From contig JAFUES010000034.1 in the NCBI GenBank assembly GCA_017470325.1, positions 1 through 33,176 of the forward strand: DNA of 33,176 bases, given 5' to 3'. The DNA comes from Oscillospiraceae bacterium. GTDB taxonomy: Bacteria; Bacillota_A; Clostridia; Oscillospirales; Oscillospiraceae. The translations under genes were made by a program, and so were the position numbers. The notes under the pieces are model-generated. The model worked only from the letters and a program-made list of their open reading frames with translations, was not told where the DNA came from and did not search any database. Below, piece after piece: positions 25,499-32,422 of the stretch (positions within the stretch are counted from its first letter, which is position 1; each line of letters starts with the position of its first letter).

Positions 25499-26398
25499 TC
25501 AATAACAGCTGCTCTTGGCGGCGATGTTGATGTGGTGGCCGCTGTAAATGCCGTCCACCTCCTGCCGCTGTTCCTTGGAGAGGGCCAGCAGCCGGTCAAA
25601 GTCGATCCCGGTCTCATAGCCCATGCGGTGGAGCATGTAGACCAGATCCTCCGTGGCGGTATTCCCGGAGGCGCCGGGGGCGAAGGGGCAGCCGCCCAGA
25701 CCGCCCAGAGTGGACTGCACGATCTCTACGCCGCTTTCGATGGCGGCCAGCGTATTTACAAGGCCCATGCCCCGGGTGTCGTGGATATGGACCTGGAGCC
25801 CCATGCCGGGGCAGGCCTCGCGCACCGCGGCAATGGTCTCACGGACCTGGCGCGGGTCGGCAATGCCGATGGTGTCAGCCAGGTACAGCTCATGGACGCC
25901 GGCCTGCTCAATGCGGCCTACGAAGTCCACGACCCTGCTGATCTCAGGAATCCCTTCAAAGGGGCAGCCAAAGGTGGTGGCCATGCCGATGCAGATGTGA
26001 AACTCCGGGAAAGCGTTCAGTATGCGGGCCAGCTCCTCAAAGGACTGCTCATGGGTCCGGTTGATGTTGGCCTTGTTGTGGCTTTCGCTGAGGGAGATCA
26101 CATAGGTCACATTCCGGATACCCGCCTCGTAGGCATTCTGGGCGCCGCGGAAATTGGGGATCAGGGCGAAAAGCCGTTTGTCCGGGTAACGCTCCACACA
26201 GTAGCGCGCCACCTGGGAGGAGTCTGCCATCTGGGGGATGGCCCTGGGGCTGACAAAGGAAGTGACCTCCATGGCCTCCACGCCGCAGGCAAACAGGCCG
26301 TCGATATAGCGCAGCTTCTGCGCCGTACCCAAGATCTGCTGTAAGTTCTGCCAACCGTCTCGCGGTCCGCATTCCAGAACGGTGATTTTTTGAGCCAT
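25499..26398 (-). CDS. Hydroxymethylglutaryl-CoA lyase-like enzyme
   Basis: A 299-residue DRE-TIM metallolyase. Arg13 and Asp14 in ECGPRDGWQN are the catalytic pair; His204 and His206 in VHIHDTRG bind the metal. Cys237 lies in GGLGGCPFAPGASGN followed by TATEDLVYML, the diagnostic loop of HMG-CoA lyases. The full motif set predicts retro-aldol cleavage of a 3-hydroxyacyl-CoA such as 3-hydroxy-3-methylglutaryl-CoA to acetyl-CoA and acetoacetate; a related substrate is possible. It lacks the longer sequences of isopropylmalate or citramalate synthases. AAGGAGG precedes the ATG at 26398; a TTG at 26416 overlaps it. First gene of the LacI-linked operon. Confidence 0.9.
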   Translation of the reverse strand: MAQKITVLECGPRDGWQNLQQILGTAQKLRYIDGLFACGVEAMEVTSFVSPRAIPQMADSSQVARYCVERYPDKRLFALIPNFRGAQNAYEAGIRNVTYVISLSESHNKANINRTHEQSFEELARILNAFPEFHICIGMATTFGCPFEGIPEISRVVDFVGRIEQAGVHELYLADTIGIADPRQVRETIAAVREACPGMGLQVHIHDTRGMGLVNTLAAIESGVEIVQSTLGGLGGCPFAPGASGNTATEDLVYMLHRMGYETGIDFDRLLALSKEQRQEVDGIYSGHHINIAAKSSCY

Positions 26399-26444
26399 TT
26401 TTATCCTCCTTGCCAAAAAGATAACTTATATTAACTGAAATAAT

Positions 26445-26472
26445 CGTATATTTAAGCAAAGAAATCTGTCAA
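26445..26472 (-). promoter_or_regulatory. Promoter of the lyase/CoA-transferase/transport operon
   Basis: On the minus strand TTGACA (26467-26472), 16 bp and TATACG (26445-26450). The spacer holds a TTAAGC half-site (from 26452) of the type seen in the nearby operators, which suggests control by the LacI-family protein. Confidence 0.55.
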
Positions 26473-26559
26473 GCACGGCATGTGTTTTTTGTCGAATGTG
26501 CGAAGAAATCCTGTTTGGCTTTTGGCAAACTGCCCATGCTTATGGCTCAAACAAGAGAA

Positions 26560-26627
26560 ATAAGTGCTTATCAGACTTTTCTTAAGCGCTTAATACGAGG
26601 AATATCGTTGACAGCTTAAGCGTTTAA
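26560..26627. promoter_or_regulatory. Cluster of three LacI-type operators
   Basis: TTAAGCGCTTAA at 26582-26593 is a perfect palindrome with the central CG of LacI-family operators. TTAAGCGTTTAA (26616-26627) differs by one base and lies between the -35 and -10 of the LacI gene, implying autoregulation. ATAAGTGCTTAT (26560-26571) is a weaker copy. Centres are 22 and 34 bp apart, suited to cooperative binding. Confidence 0.75.
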
Positions 26628-26637
26628 TTGGTATAAT
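26608..26637 (+). promoter_or_regulatory. Promoter of the LacI-family regulator
   Basis: TTGACA (26608-26613), 18 bp and a perfect TATAAT (26632-26637). An operator copy lies inside the spacer. Confidence 0.85.
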
Positions 26638-26679
26638 AAAAAATAAGAAAACGGATCATTTTATGCAGGGGGGATCACA

Positions 26680-27732
26680 GTGGCGACTTTGGCAGATATT
26701 GCGAAGCTGTGCGGAACGTCTACCGCGACGGTCTCATATGTGCTGAGCGGACAGGGGGATCGGCGGCGGATCTCGCCGGAGATGCAGGAGCAGGTGCGTA
26801 AGGCGGCGGAGCAGCTGCACTATAAGCAGCGGGAGAGCGCCCCGAAAAACAGCGCGCTGAAGATCGCGCTGTTGTGGCCGGATAAAAATCTGGAGACCAC
26901 CATCGGCAATGTGATCTCCGGCATCAACACGGCGCTGCAGTTTGAAAGCACCCCCATCGAGCTGAGCATGGTGCCCTTCGGCTTTAACTCTCTGAGCAGT
27001 CATACGGCGCTGTGGTCTGCAAGGGTTTATGACGCCGTCATGATCCTCTCGCCCAACGTGGCGGATATGGAGATACTGGAGCAGCGGCACACCAAGATCC
27101 CCACCGTGCTCATCAACCGCAGCCTGGAGGGGTATTCCGGCGTCAGCTCAGATAACGACGAGGTGGGCCGTCTCTCCGCCGCCCAGGCGGTGGCCAAGGC
27201 AGGGGAGGATATTGCACTGATCTACAATACCACCCAGCACATGGGCATGAACCAGCGCAGCCGCGCCATTTACCAGGCCTGCAAGTCTTATGGCATTTCC
27301 CTGGACGACAAGGTCTTCTATTGCAACAACAGTATCGACGAGGCCTATGAGCTGGGCGTTCGGATGCTGCGGCAAAAGATGCTGCCCAAGCTGATCCTAT
27401 GCGTGTACGACACGGTGGCCTTCGGCCTGATCCGCGCCCTGAACGAGGGCGGGATCCAGGTGGGGAAGGAGGTGGAGGTCCTCACGGCCAGCACCTCCAC
27501 GCCGCAGTTCTTCGCCCGGGCGACGCCATCAATCACGGTGGTGGATATGAAGATCAAGGAGATTTCCCAGCGGGCGCTGCATCTGGCGGTGGATCTGGTG
27601 TACCAGCGGGTGCCCTCTCCTACGCAGATCGTCATTGAGCCGGAGCTGATTTACCGGGAGTCCTCCCCGCCGCCGACCATCGAGCAGACCCAGCGGCTGA
27701 TCGAATACAAGCGCAAGTATATGATGCGGTAA
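26680..27732 (+). CDS. LacI/GalR-family transcriptional regulator
   Basis: A 350-residue repressor. The N-terminal helix-turn-helix (LADIAKLCGTSTATVSYVLS, residues 3-22) and hinge helix precede a periplasmic-binding-protein-like effector domain (about 60-330). The start is GTG at 26680, six bases after AGGGGGG; no better ATG exists nearby. The gene is divergent from the lyase/CoA-transferase operon, and the 281-base gap contains at least three matching palindromes, so it most likely represses that operon and itself. Most LacI proteins sense sugars or nucleosides; here the operon suggests an organic acid or ester instead (inference). Confidence 0.92.
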   Translation: MATLADIAKLCGTSTATVSYVLSGQGDRRRISPEMQEQVRKAAEQLHYKQRESAPKNSALKIALLWPDKNLETTIGNVISGINTALQFESTPIELSMVPFGFNSLSSHTALWSARVYDAVMILSPNVADMEILEQRHTKIPTVLINRSLEGYSGVSSDNDEVGRLSAAQAVAKAGEDIALIYNTTQHMGMNQRSRAIYQACKSYGISLDDKVFYCNNSIDEAYELGVRMLRQKMLPKLILCVYDTVAFGLIRALNEGGIQVGKEVEVLTASTSTPQFFARATPSITVVDMKIKEISQRALHLAVDLVYQRVPSPTQIVIEPELIYRESSPPPTIEQTQRLIEYKRKYMMR

Positions 27733-27782
27733 AAAAGCCCGGAAGAACTTTGGAAAAACTTTGGAAAAGCCCGAAAAACCCC

Positions 27783-27811
27783 TTGCAATCGACGGGGGAT
27801 TCTGGTATTAT
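27783..27811 (+). promoter_or_regulatory. rpsB-tsf promoter
   Basis: TTGCAA (27783-27788), 17 bp and TATTAT (27806-27811). The leader is about 110 bases and contains a short reading frame at 27909-27947. Confidence 0.7.
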
Positions 27812-27908
27812 ATCAAGGCATTTCGCACGGACGTGGACTTTCCCCATGTGGCCTTCTGACAGAAAGGCTTGGAAGAAAGGCGGAAGCGTCCGGAGGAATA
27901 AAACAAAT

Positions 27909-27947
27909 ATGAAACTGGAGGAAATCAAATGTCTGTCGTATCCATGA
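27909..27947 (+). CDS. Possible 12-codon leader ORF overlapping the rpsB start
   Basis: ATG at 27909 has its own GGAGG about 11 bases upstream and reads [12 protein letters not shown] before a stop at 27945-27947. It contains the rpsB ribosome binding site and overlaps the rpsB start in another frame. Translation of it could couple to or compete with rpsB. It may also be a chance frame. Confidence 0.3.
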   Translation: MKLEEIKCLSYP

Positions 27948-28663
27948 AGCAGCTGCTGGAAGCCGGCGTCCATTTCGGACACCAGACCCGCCGCTGGAAC
28001 CCCAAGATGGCCGAGTATATCTACTGCGAGCGCAACGGCATCTACATCATTGACCTGCAGAAGACCGTGAAGAAGATGGGTGAGGCCTATGACTTTGTCC
28101 GTGACCTGGCCGCCAACGGTCAGTCCCTGCTCTTCGTCGGCACCAAGAAGCAGGCCACCGATGCCATCCGTGAGGAAGCCTCCCGCGTCGGCATGTACTA
28201 TGTGAACGCCCGCTGGCTGGGCGGCATGCTCACCAACTTCAAGACCATGCGCACCCGCGTGGACCGTCTGGCCCAGCTGAAGAAGATGCAGGAAGACGGC
28301 ACCTTCGATATGCTGCCCAAGAAGGAAGTCATGAAGCACCTGAGCGAGATGGAGAAGCTGGAGAAGTACCTGGGCGGCGTCAAGGACATGAAGAAGCTCC
28401 CCGGCGCTCTGTTCGTGGTCGACCCCCGCAAGGAGCACAACGCCATTGCCGAGGCCCGCAAGCTGCACATCCCTATCGTCGCCATCGTCGACACCAACTG
28501 CGATCCCGATGAGATCGACTATGTGATCCCCGCCAACGATGACGCCATCCGCGCCATCCGCCTGATCGCCTCCACCATGGCCAACGCCGTGCAGGAAGGC
28601 CGCCAGGGTGCGGACGCCGAGGTCGAGGAAGCCCCCGCCGAGGCTGTCGAGGCTGCTGAATAA
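27929..28663 (+). CDS. rpsB: 30S ribosomal protein S2
   Basis: A 244-residue ribosomal protein, needed to place S1 and complete the small subunit. Signatures are [20 protein letters not shown] at the N-terminus and [20 protein letters not shown] with [20 protein letters not shown] in the C-terminal half. A short acidic Ala/Glu tail follows. TGGAGGAAATCAA precedes the ATG. It is cotranscribed with tsf, as in most bacteria, with a hairpin in the gap. Confidence 0.98.
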   Translation: MSVVSMKQLLEAGVHFGHQTRRWNPKMAEYIYCERNGIYIIDLQKTVKKMGEAYDFVRDLAANGQSLLFVGTKKQATDAIREEASRVGMYYVNARWLGGMLTNFKTMRTRVDRLAQLKKMQEDGTFDMLPKKEVMKHLSEMEKLEKYLGGVKDMKKLPGALFVVDPRKEHNAIAEARKLHIPIVAIVDTNCDPDEIDYVIPANDDAIRAIRLIASTMANAVQEGRQGADAEVEEAPAEAVEAAE

Positions 28664-28679
28664 GAAATCATAAGAAGGA

Positions 28680-28702
28680 TTAGGGGCGCCCCGCGCCCCT
28701 AA
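28680..28702 (+). promoter_or_regulatory. Hairpin between rpsB and tsf
   Basis: A perfect 10 bp stem (28680-28689 with 28693-28702) around a CCC loop is followed only by TTTC. It may act as a partial terminator that sets more S2 than EF-Ts. Confidence 0.5.
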
Positions 28703-28733
28703 TTTCAGATGTATTACAGGAGGAGAAAATACA

Positions 28734-29660
28734 ATGGCTTTTACCGCTCAGGATGTTAAGACTCTGCGTGAGATGACCAACGTCGGCATGATGGACTGCA
28801 AGAAGGCCCTGACCGAGACCGACGGTGATATGGACAAGGCAGTCGAGTGGCTGCGTGAAAAGGGCCTGGCCAAGGCCGCCAAGAAGGCCGGCCGCATCGC
28901 CGCCGAAGGCATGGCCTATGCGGAAGTTTGCCCCAAGTGCGGCGTGGGCGCCGTGGTTGAGGTCAACTGCGAGACCGACTTCTGCGCCAAGAGCGACGCG
29001 TTCGTCCAGTTCGTGAAGGATATCTGCCATGTGGTGATCCAGGACGCTCCCGCCGATGTGGACGCGCTGATGCAGTGCAAGTACCCCGGCTCCGAGCTGA
29101 CCGTCGCCGAGACTCTGCCCGAGAAGGTCATGGTCATCGGTGAGAACCTGCAGATCCGCCGCTTCGTCCGCTTCGCCGACAAGACCAACGTGGCCTATGT
29201 CCACGCCGGCGGCAAGATCGGCGTGCTGGTGAACCTGGCTGTGGAAGGCGACATCGACGCCACCGAGATCGGCAAGGACGTGGCCATGCAGATCGCCGCC
29301 CTGAATCCCCGCTTCTGGGACAAGTCCCTGGTGACTGAGGAAGTCCTGGCCGAGGAGAAGAAGGTCGCCCTGGCCCTGATGGATCAGGATCCCAAGATGG
29401 CCGCCAAGCCCCAGCAGGTCAAGGAGAAGATCGTGCTCGGCAAGCTCAACAAGTTCTACGAGGAGAACTGCCTGCTGCAGCAGGAGTTCGTCAAGGACAA
29501 TTCCCTGACCGTCGAGAAGTATATCGCCAGCGCCGCCAAGGCTCTGGGCGGCTCCGTGAAGTTCGTGGACGCTGTCCGCTTCATGAAGGGCGAGGGCATC
29601 GAGAAGAAGCAGGAGGACTTCGCCGCTGAGGTCGCTGCTCAGATGAACATGAGCAAGTAA
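28734..29660 (+). CDS. tsf: Elongation factor Ts
   Basis: A 308-residue guanine-nucleotide exchange factor for EF-Tu. The N-terminal UBA domain (VKTLREMTNVGMMDCKKALT, about 8-27) contains the TNVGMMDCKKAL signature, and the VEVNCETDFCAKSDAFVQFV core segment follows near residue 78. Long coiled-coil and dimerisation segments complete the protein. Length is typical of Firmicutes. AGGAGGAG stands ten bases before the ATG. A strong terminator follows. Confidence 0.98.
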   Translation: MAFTAQDVKTLREMTNVGMMDCKKALTETDGDMDKAVEWLREKGLAKAAKKAGRIAAEGMAYAEVCPKCGVGAVVEVNCETDFCAKSDAFVQFVKDICHVVIQDAPADVDALMQCKYPGSELTVAETLPEKVMVIGENLQIRRFVRFADKTNVAYVHAGGKIGVLVNLAVEGDIDATEIGKDVAMQIAALNPRFWDKSLVTEEVLAEEKKVALALMDQDPKMAAKPQQVKEKIVLGKLNKFYEENCLLQQEFVKDNSLTVEKYIASAAKALGGSVKFVDAVRFMKGEGIEKKQEDFAAEVAAQMNMSK

Positions 29661-29679
29661 TTCCCGCTGAAACATCCAA

Positions 29680-29710
29680 AACACCCGCGTGGCAGCACGC
29701 GGGTGTTTTT
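29680..29710 (+). terminator. rpsB-tsf terminator
   Basis: A perfect 12 bp stem (29680-29691 with 29696-29707) with a GCAG loop runs into five T. It ends just before the NUDIX gene's ribosome binding site, so read-through may supply that gene. Confidence 0.92.
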
Positions 29711-29725
29711 CGCAGGAGGGCCGAT

Positions 29726-30193
29726 ATGGACTATGTAAAAGATTTGCGCGCGCTGGTGGGCCACCGGCGCCTGATCCTCTGCGGCAGCTCGGTGGTGATC
29801 CGAAACGAAAAGGGGGAGTTCCTGCTGCAGCAGCGGGTCTATCCGGAGGGACGCTGGTGCTTTCCCGGCGGGCTGATGGAGCTGGGCGAATCCACAGAGG
29901 ACACCGCCCGGCGGGAGGTCTTTGAAGAGACGGCCCTGACCGTGGGGAAGCTGCAGCTGATCGGCGTCTATTCCGGACCGGATTCCCTGTGCCGGGCCGC
30001 CAACGGGGATGAGTGGTATGTGGTCAACATCTCCTACACGACGGACGAGTACAGCGGGGAGCTGAAGATCAACGACGGCGAGTCCGCGGCCCTGCGTTGG
30101 TTCAAGATCGAGGAGATCCCGGAGACTTTGGTGGCCACCCATAAAAAGATCCTGGCAGACTACCTGCGCATGACGCAGGGCCGGGAGGCATAA
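29726..30193 (+). CDS. NUDIX hydrolase
   Basis: A 155-residue pyrophosphohydrolase fold. The NUDIX box runs from Gly49 (GGLMELGESTEDTARREVFE, then ETAL) and supplies Glu64, Glu67 and Glu68 for metal binding. The usual Gly of the final EExGU is Ala70, a mild departure seen in many family members. The N-terminal part begins GHRRLILCGSSVVIRNEKG. Substrate unknown; nucleotide diphosphate derivatives are usual. AGGAGGG precedes the ATG by five bases. No separate promoter is visible between it and the tsf terminator, so expression may depend on read-through. Confidence 0.9.
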   Translation: MDYVKDLRALVGHRRLILCGSSVVIRNEKGEFLLQQRVYPEGRWCFPGGLMELGESTEDTARREVFEETALTVGKLQLIGVYSGPDSLCRAANGDEWYVVNISYTTDEYSGELKINDGESAALRWFKIEEIPETLVATHKKILADYLRMTQGREA

Positions 30194-30203
30194 AAAGGCG
30201 GAC

Positions 30204-30233
30204 ATACCCGGCTGCTATTCAACGGCCGGGTAT
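30204..30233 (-). terminator. Terminator overlapping the lyxose-isomerase stop
   Basis: A 9 bp stem (30204-30212 with 30225-30233) contains the stop codon of the minus-strand gene. It is followed on that strand by GTCCGCC and TTTTT. It also marks the end of the convergent NUDIX gene. Confidence 0.55.
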
Positions 30234-30901
30234 TCGTTGCACAGGAGCCGGTAGGGCGGCTCGTCCTCCTCGATGGCAGGGAAGCGGCCGACCGGCGGGT
30301 TGAAGCGGTTGTCGTTCACATCGTCGTTGCACTGGCTGACCTCACCCAGCAGCACGGGGCCGGTGCCGGGCTCCACGGAGAAATCGTGGTACAGGCGCTG
30401 CTGGATGTGGATGCTCTCCCCGGGCGTCAGGCGGATCTGCGCCCCGGCGGGGACCAGACGCACCCGACCGTCGGTGTGGACGCACACGTCGGTGACAGTG
30501 TCGATGGACTCGTCCGGCAGGGAATTGTACACCCGGATGAGTACATTGCCGCCGCCCCGGTTGATGATGTCCTCGGTCTTATACCAGTGGAAATGATTGG
30601 GGGAGTACTGCCCCTCCTTCAGGTACAGGATCTTCTCGGCGTAGACCTTGGGGTATTTCTCACGCTGCTTGAGATTCCCGTTTCGGATGGTGATCAGCGA
30701 CATGCCCACCCGGTCGAAGTCTCCCAGACCATAGTCTGTGATATCCCAGCCCAGCATGCAGTCGCGGATCTCGTCATAGCCGTGGTCCAGCTGCTGCCAG
30801 TCCTCTGGCGTGTAGGCGCAGAAAGGGGGCAGGTGAAAGCCCTGGGCTTTGCACATAGCCTCCAGCTCCTTCAAAGCGCGGTTGATCTCCGATCGTTTCA
30901 T
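30215..30901 (-). CDS. D-lyxose isomerase family cupin
   Basis: A 228-residue cupin close in length and pattern to the D-lyxose isomerase family (Lyx_isomer), which interconverts D-lyxose and D-xylulose or D-mannose and D-fructose. His103, His105 and Glu110 in NHFHWYKTED and His172 in YHDF are the expected metal ligands; Lys95 in ILYLKEGQ also matches. AGGAGG lies seven bases before the ATG at 30901. It follows the amide hydrolase gene by 25 bases and shares its promoter. No sugar transporter or kinase is next to it, so the sugar cannot be assigned from context. Confidence 0.88.
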   Translation of the reverse strand: MKRSEINRALKELEAMCKAQGFHLPPFCAYTPEDWQQLDHGYDEIRDCMLGWDITDYGLGDFDRVGMSLITIRNGNLKQREKYPKVYAEKILYLKEGQYSPNHFHWYKTEDIINRGGGNVLIRVYNSLPDESIDTVTDVCVHTDGRVRLVPAGAQIRLTPGESIHIQQRLYHDFSVEPGTGPVLLGEVSQCNDDVNDNRFNPPVGRFPAIEEDEPPYRLLCNEYPAVE

Positions 30902-30926
30902 GTGGCTTCCTCCTGCGGCGGTAGGT

Positions 30927-31937
30927 TTAGAGTTGAATCCTCCAGGCGTGTGTGTAGTCCTCACGCCGGTAATAGGTGGCGGTCAGTTTCTCCTGGTCGT
31001 AAACAATGCTCCATTCCGTGGTGTGGAAGTCGTCGGGGAAGTTGCTTTTCGCCACTCCCCGTAAGGCGTCGCGCATTTCTTCAGCGGAGAGGGTGGGATG
31101 CTCTGCCAGCATCTCCATCAACTGATCGTAGCGGATGTGGGACTGCTCTGTGCCGATCCCATACTTGGGACCGCGCTGCAGATAGAAATTGGTGATGACC
31201 GGGCTGCGATTGACGACCATCTTGTCGTCGATATACTCCACTGCGACACAATTTCCCTGGGCGTCGGCAATGGCCAGGTGACAAAAGAATCCCTTCCAGG
31301 AGCGCATGTCGCACTGAGACAGGATGTGAAGCGCTTCGTCGACATTGGCGGCTTTGTCCAACAGAGTGCGGACAGCAGTGACGATGATCTGTCTGGGTTT
31401 CCCCGTGTCCTGGGTGATGATCGCGTCATCGGCGATCATGTTGACGGAAAGGGCCAGCCCCTTTTCGTTCATTCCATCCACAGGCAGGTAGAGCCCCAAG
31501 CTCTTGATCAGCCAGGCCGGAAGCAGGCAGCCGGCCTTTCCAAAGGCGTTGGTGATGAAGGTCGTATCCACAGAGCTGACAGAGCGGTAGCCGTCCTCCG
31601 GCTCCACCTGCAGGATCAGCATCGTGTGGGGTTCAAAGTCATAATTGCGGCCGAACAGATACCCCTGCCCGTACCGGTTGGGGACCTGGATCGCTGTGCA
31701 GCCCGGCTGTATCTGAAAGGGCGCGGGCATGGGAAGCCTCTTATATCCGCCCGCCAGATGCGTGAGCACGAATTTGACAAGCTCGCCGCTGTTGGCAACG
31801 CCGCCAGTGCTGAGGAATTCATTTACACCATCGTTGCCGCGAAAAAGACTGACTGTGCTGCTGGAGTCCAGACGCACGCTGTTTTTCGTGGGCTTAATCA
31901 CACGGATCAATTGGATCGGAGTTTCGGGCTTGAACAT
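30927..31937 (-). CDS. Linear-amide C-N hydrolase (choloylglycine hydrolase/acyltransferase-like)
   Basis: A 336-residue Ntn-hydrolase. Cys80 in IQPGCTAIQV is the likely nucleophile, exposed after self-cleavage of a 79-residue N-terminal segment. Arg97 and Asp100 in GRNYDFE and the Asn in DGMNEKGLALS match the choloylglycine hydrolase and penicillin V acylase pattern. ITNFYL and the later RYDQL supply further expected residues. Such enzymes split bile-salt, N-acyl-amino-acid or acyl-lactone amides. The long pro-segment is more like acyltransferase (C45-type) precursors than bile-salt hydrolases, whose Cys is residue 2. AGGAGGG precedes the ATG at 31937. No signal peptide is seen. Specificity is not readable. 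Confidence 0.82.
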   Translation of the reverse strand: MFKPETPIQLIRVIKPTKNSVRLDSSSTVSLFRGNDGVNEFLSTGGVANSGELVKFVLTHLAGGYKRLPMPAPFQIQPGCTAIQVPNRYGQGYLFGRNYDFEPHTMLILQVEPEDGYRSVSSVDTTFITNAFGKAGCLLPAWLIKSLGLYLPVDGMNEKGLALSVNMIADDAIITQDTGKPRQIIVTAVRTLLDKAANVDEALHILSQCDMRSWKGFFCHLAIADAQGNCVAVEYIDDKMVVNRSPVITNFYLQRGPKYGIGTEQSHIRYDQLMEMLAEHPTLSAEEMRDALRGVAKSNFPDDFHTTEWSIVYDQEKLTATYYRREDYTHAWRIQL

Positions 31938-32000
31938 TTTAGGTATCCCTCCTGTGGCAGGGTAGTGGATTTCTCTTGTCAAATCTGCTTGATGGTATGT

Positions 32001-32029
32001 ATTGTAGGCCAAGGCGCGGCTTTTTGCAA
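32001..32029 (-). promoter_or_regulatory. Promoter of the amide hydrolase/lyxose isomerase operon
   Basis: On the minus strand TTGCAA (32024-32029), 17 bp and TACAAT (32001-32006), about 65 bases before the gene start. Confidence 0.75.
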
Positions 32030-32049
32030 CTGCTGATTTTCCAGAGATT

Positions 32050-32072
32050 ACAATACTTTTCCCGAGTATTGT
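32050..32072. promoter_or_regulatory. Inverted repeat between divergent promoters, candidate operator
   Basis: ACAATACT (32050-32057) and AGTATTGT (32065-32072) form a perfect 8+8 bp repeat with a 7-base centre. It sits 20 bp upstream of the hydrolase -35 and 14 bp upstream of the RNA promoter -35, so one protein could affect both. Confidence 0.55.
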
Positions 32073-32086
32073 TCACAAATTATTCA

Positions 32087-32115
32087 TTGACAAACGGGAA
32101 AGCCTGGTGTACAAT
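32087..32115 (+). promoter_or_regulatory. Promoter of the structured RNA candidate
   Basis: TTGACA (32087-32092), 17 bp and TACAAT (32110-32115): five of six -10 bases and all -35 bases agree with consensus. Transcription should start near 32122. Confidence 0.75.
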
Positions 32116-32121
32116 ACGCGT

Positions 32122-32403
32122 CACTGGAGATGGGCGGCATCCCATCGGTGTGATCGGCACCTTAACCCGCAGCGCATGACCAATTTACTTGCGGGCCTCC
32201 CGGCGGCTTGGTAGCCGGGTGTTGAGCGGGCAACAACAGTCACCTCCACTCACCTACATAAGACTGATAACCGATCCGGGACCATAAGCTGGAAGCGCGG
32301 TATGATCCGCTGCTTCGCTTATGCGCGTCCATTGGCAATCCACTTTTGATGAATTTCATAGGGAATGCTGAAAGCCTCTTCGTTGGAAGAGGCTTTCTTT
32401 TTT
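32122..32403 (+). ncRNA. Stand-alone structured RNA of unknown family (about 280 nt)
   Basis: A strong promoter and an intrinsic terminator bracket about 280 bases with no convincing protein frame and no downstream gene on the same strand, so it is not a simple leader. Visible helices: GATGGG/CCCATC (32129-32134, 32141-32146); CCCGC/GCGGG (32166-32170, 32191-32195); CCCGGC/GCCGGG (32199-32204, 32214-32219); a long-range GATCGG/CCGATC (32152-32157, 32271-32276). The longest is a hairpin from GGAC-CATAAGC (32279-32289) to GCTTATG-CGC-GTCC (32317-32330), extended inside by GAAGC/GCTTC and CGG/CCG. A tentative closing stem joins 32120-32127 to 32329-32336. I see no hallmarks of RNase P, tmRNA, SRP RNA or common riboswitches. 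A divergent 6S RNA remains possible, but local helices dominate. Confidence 0.6.
32371..32403 (+). terminator. Terminator of the structured RNA candidate
   Basis: An 11 bp stem (32371-32381 with 32386-32396) and a GTTG loop are followed by a C and six T. It faces the end of glmM and may help stop that transcript too, though that side lacks a T tract. Confidence 0.9.
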
Positions 32404-32422
32404 GCTGCTTTTCAGATGTGAA

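Noticed and set aside
26416..26679. Small minus-strand frame reading into the lyase gene from 26459.
   Set aside because: It lies in a different frame across the lyase start and has no ribosome binding site.
32122..32403. Identity as RNase P RNA, tmRNA or SRP RNA.
   Set aside because: The universal P4 region of RNase P, the tRNA-like ends of tmRNA and the GGAAGG/GCAGC core of SRP RNA are all absent.
32122..32403. Firm assignment as 6S RNA.
   Set aside because: The stand-alone setting fits, but I see no single long rod with a central bubble; only a weak closing stem and several local helices. Left open as an alternative.
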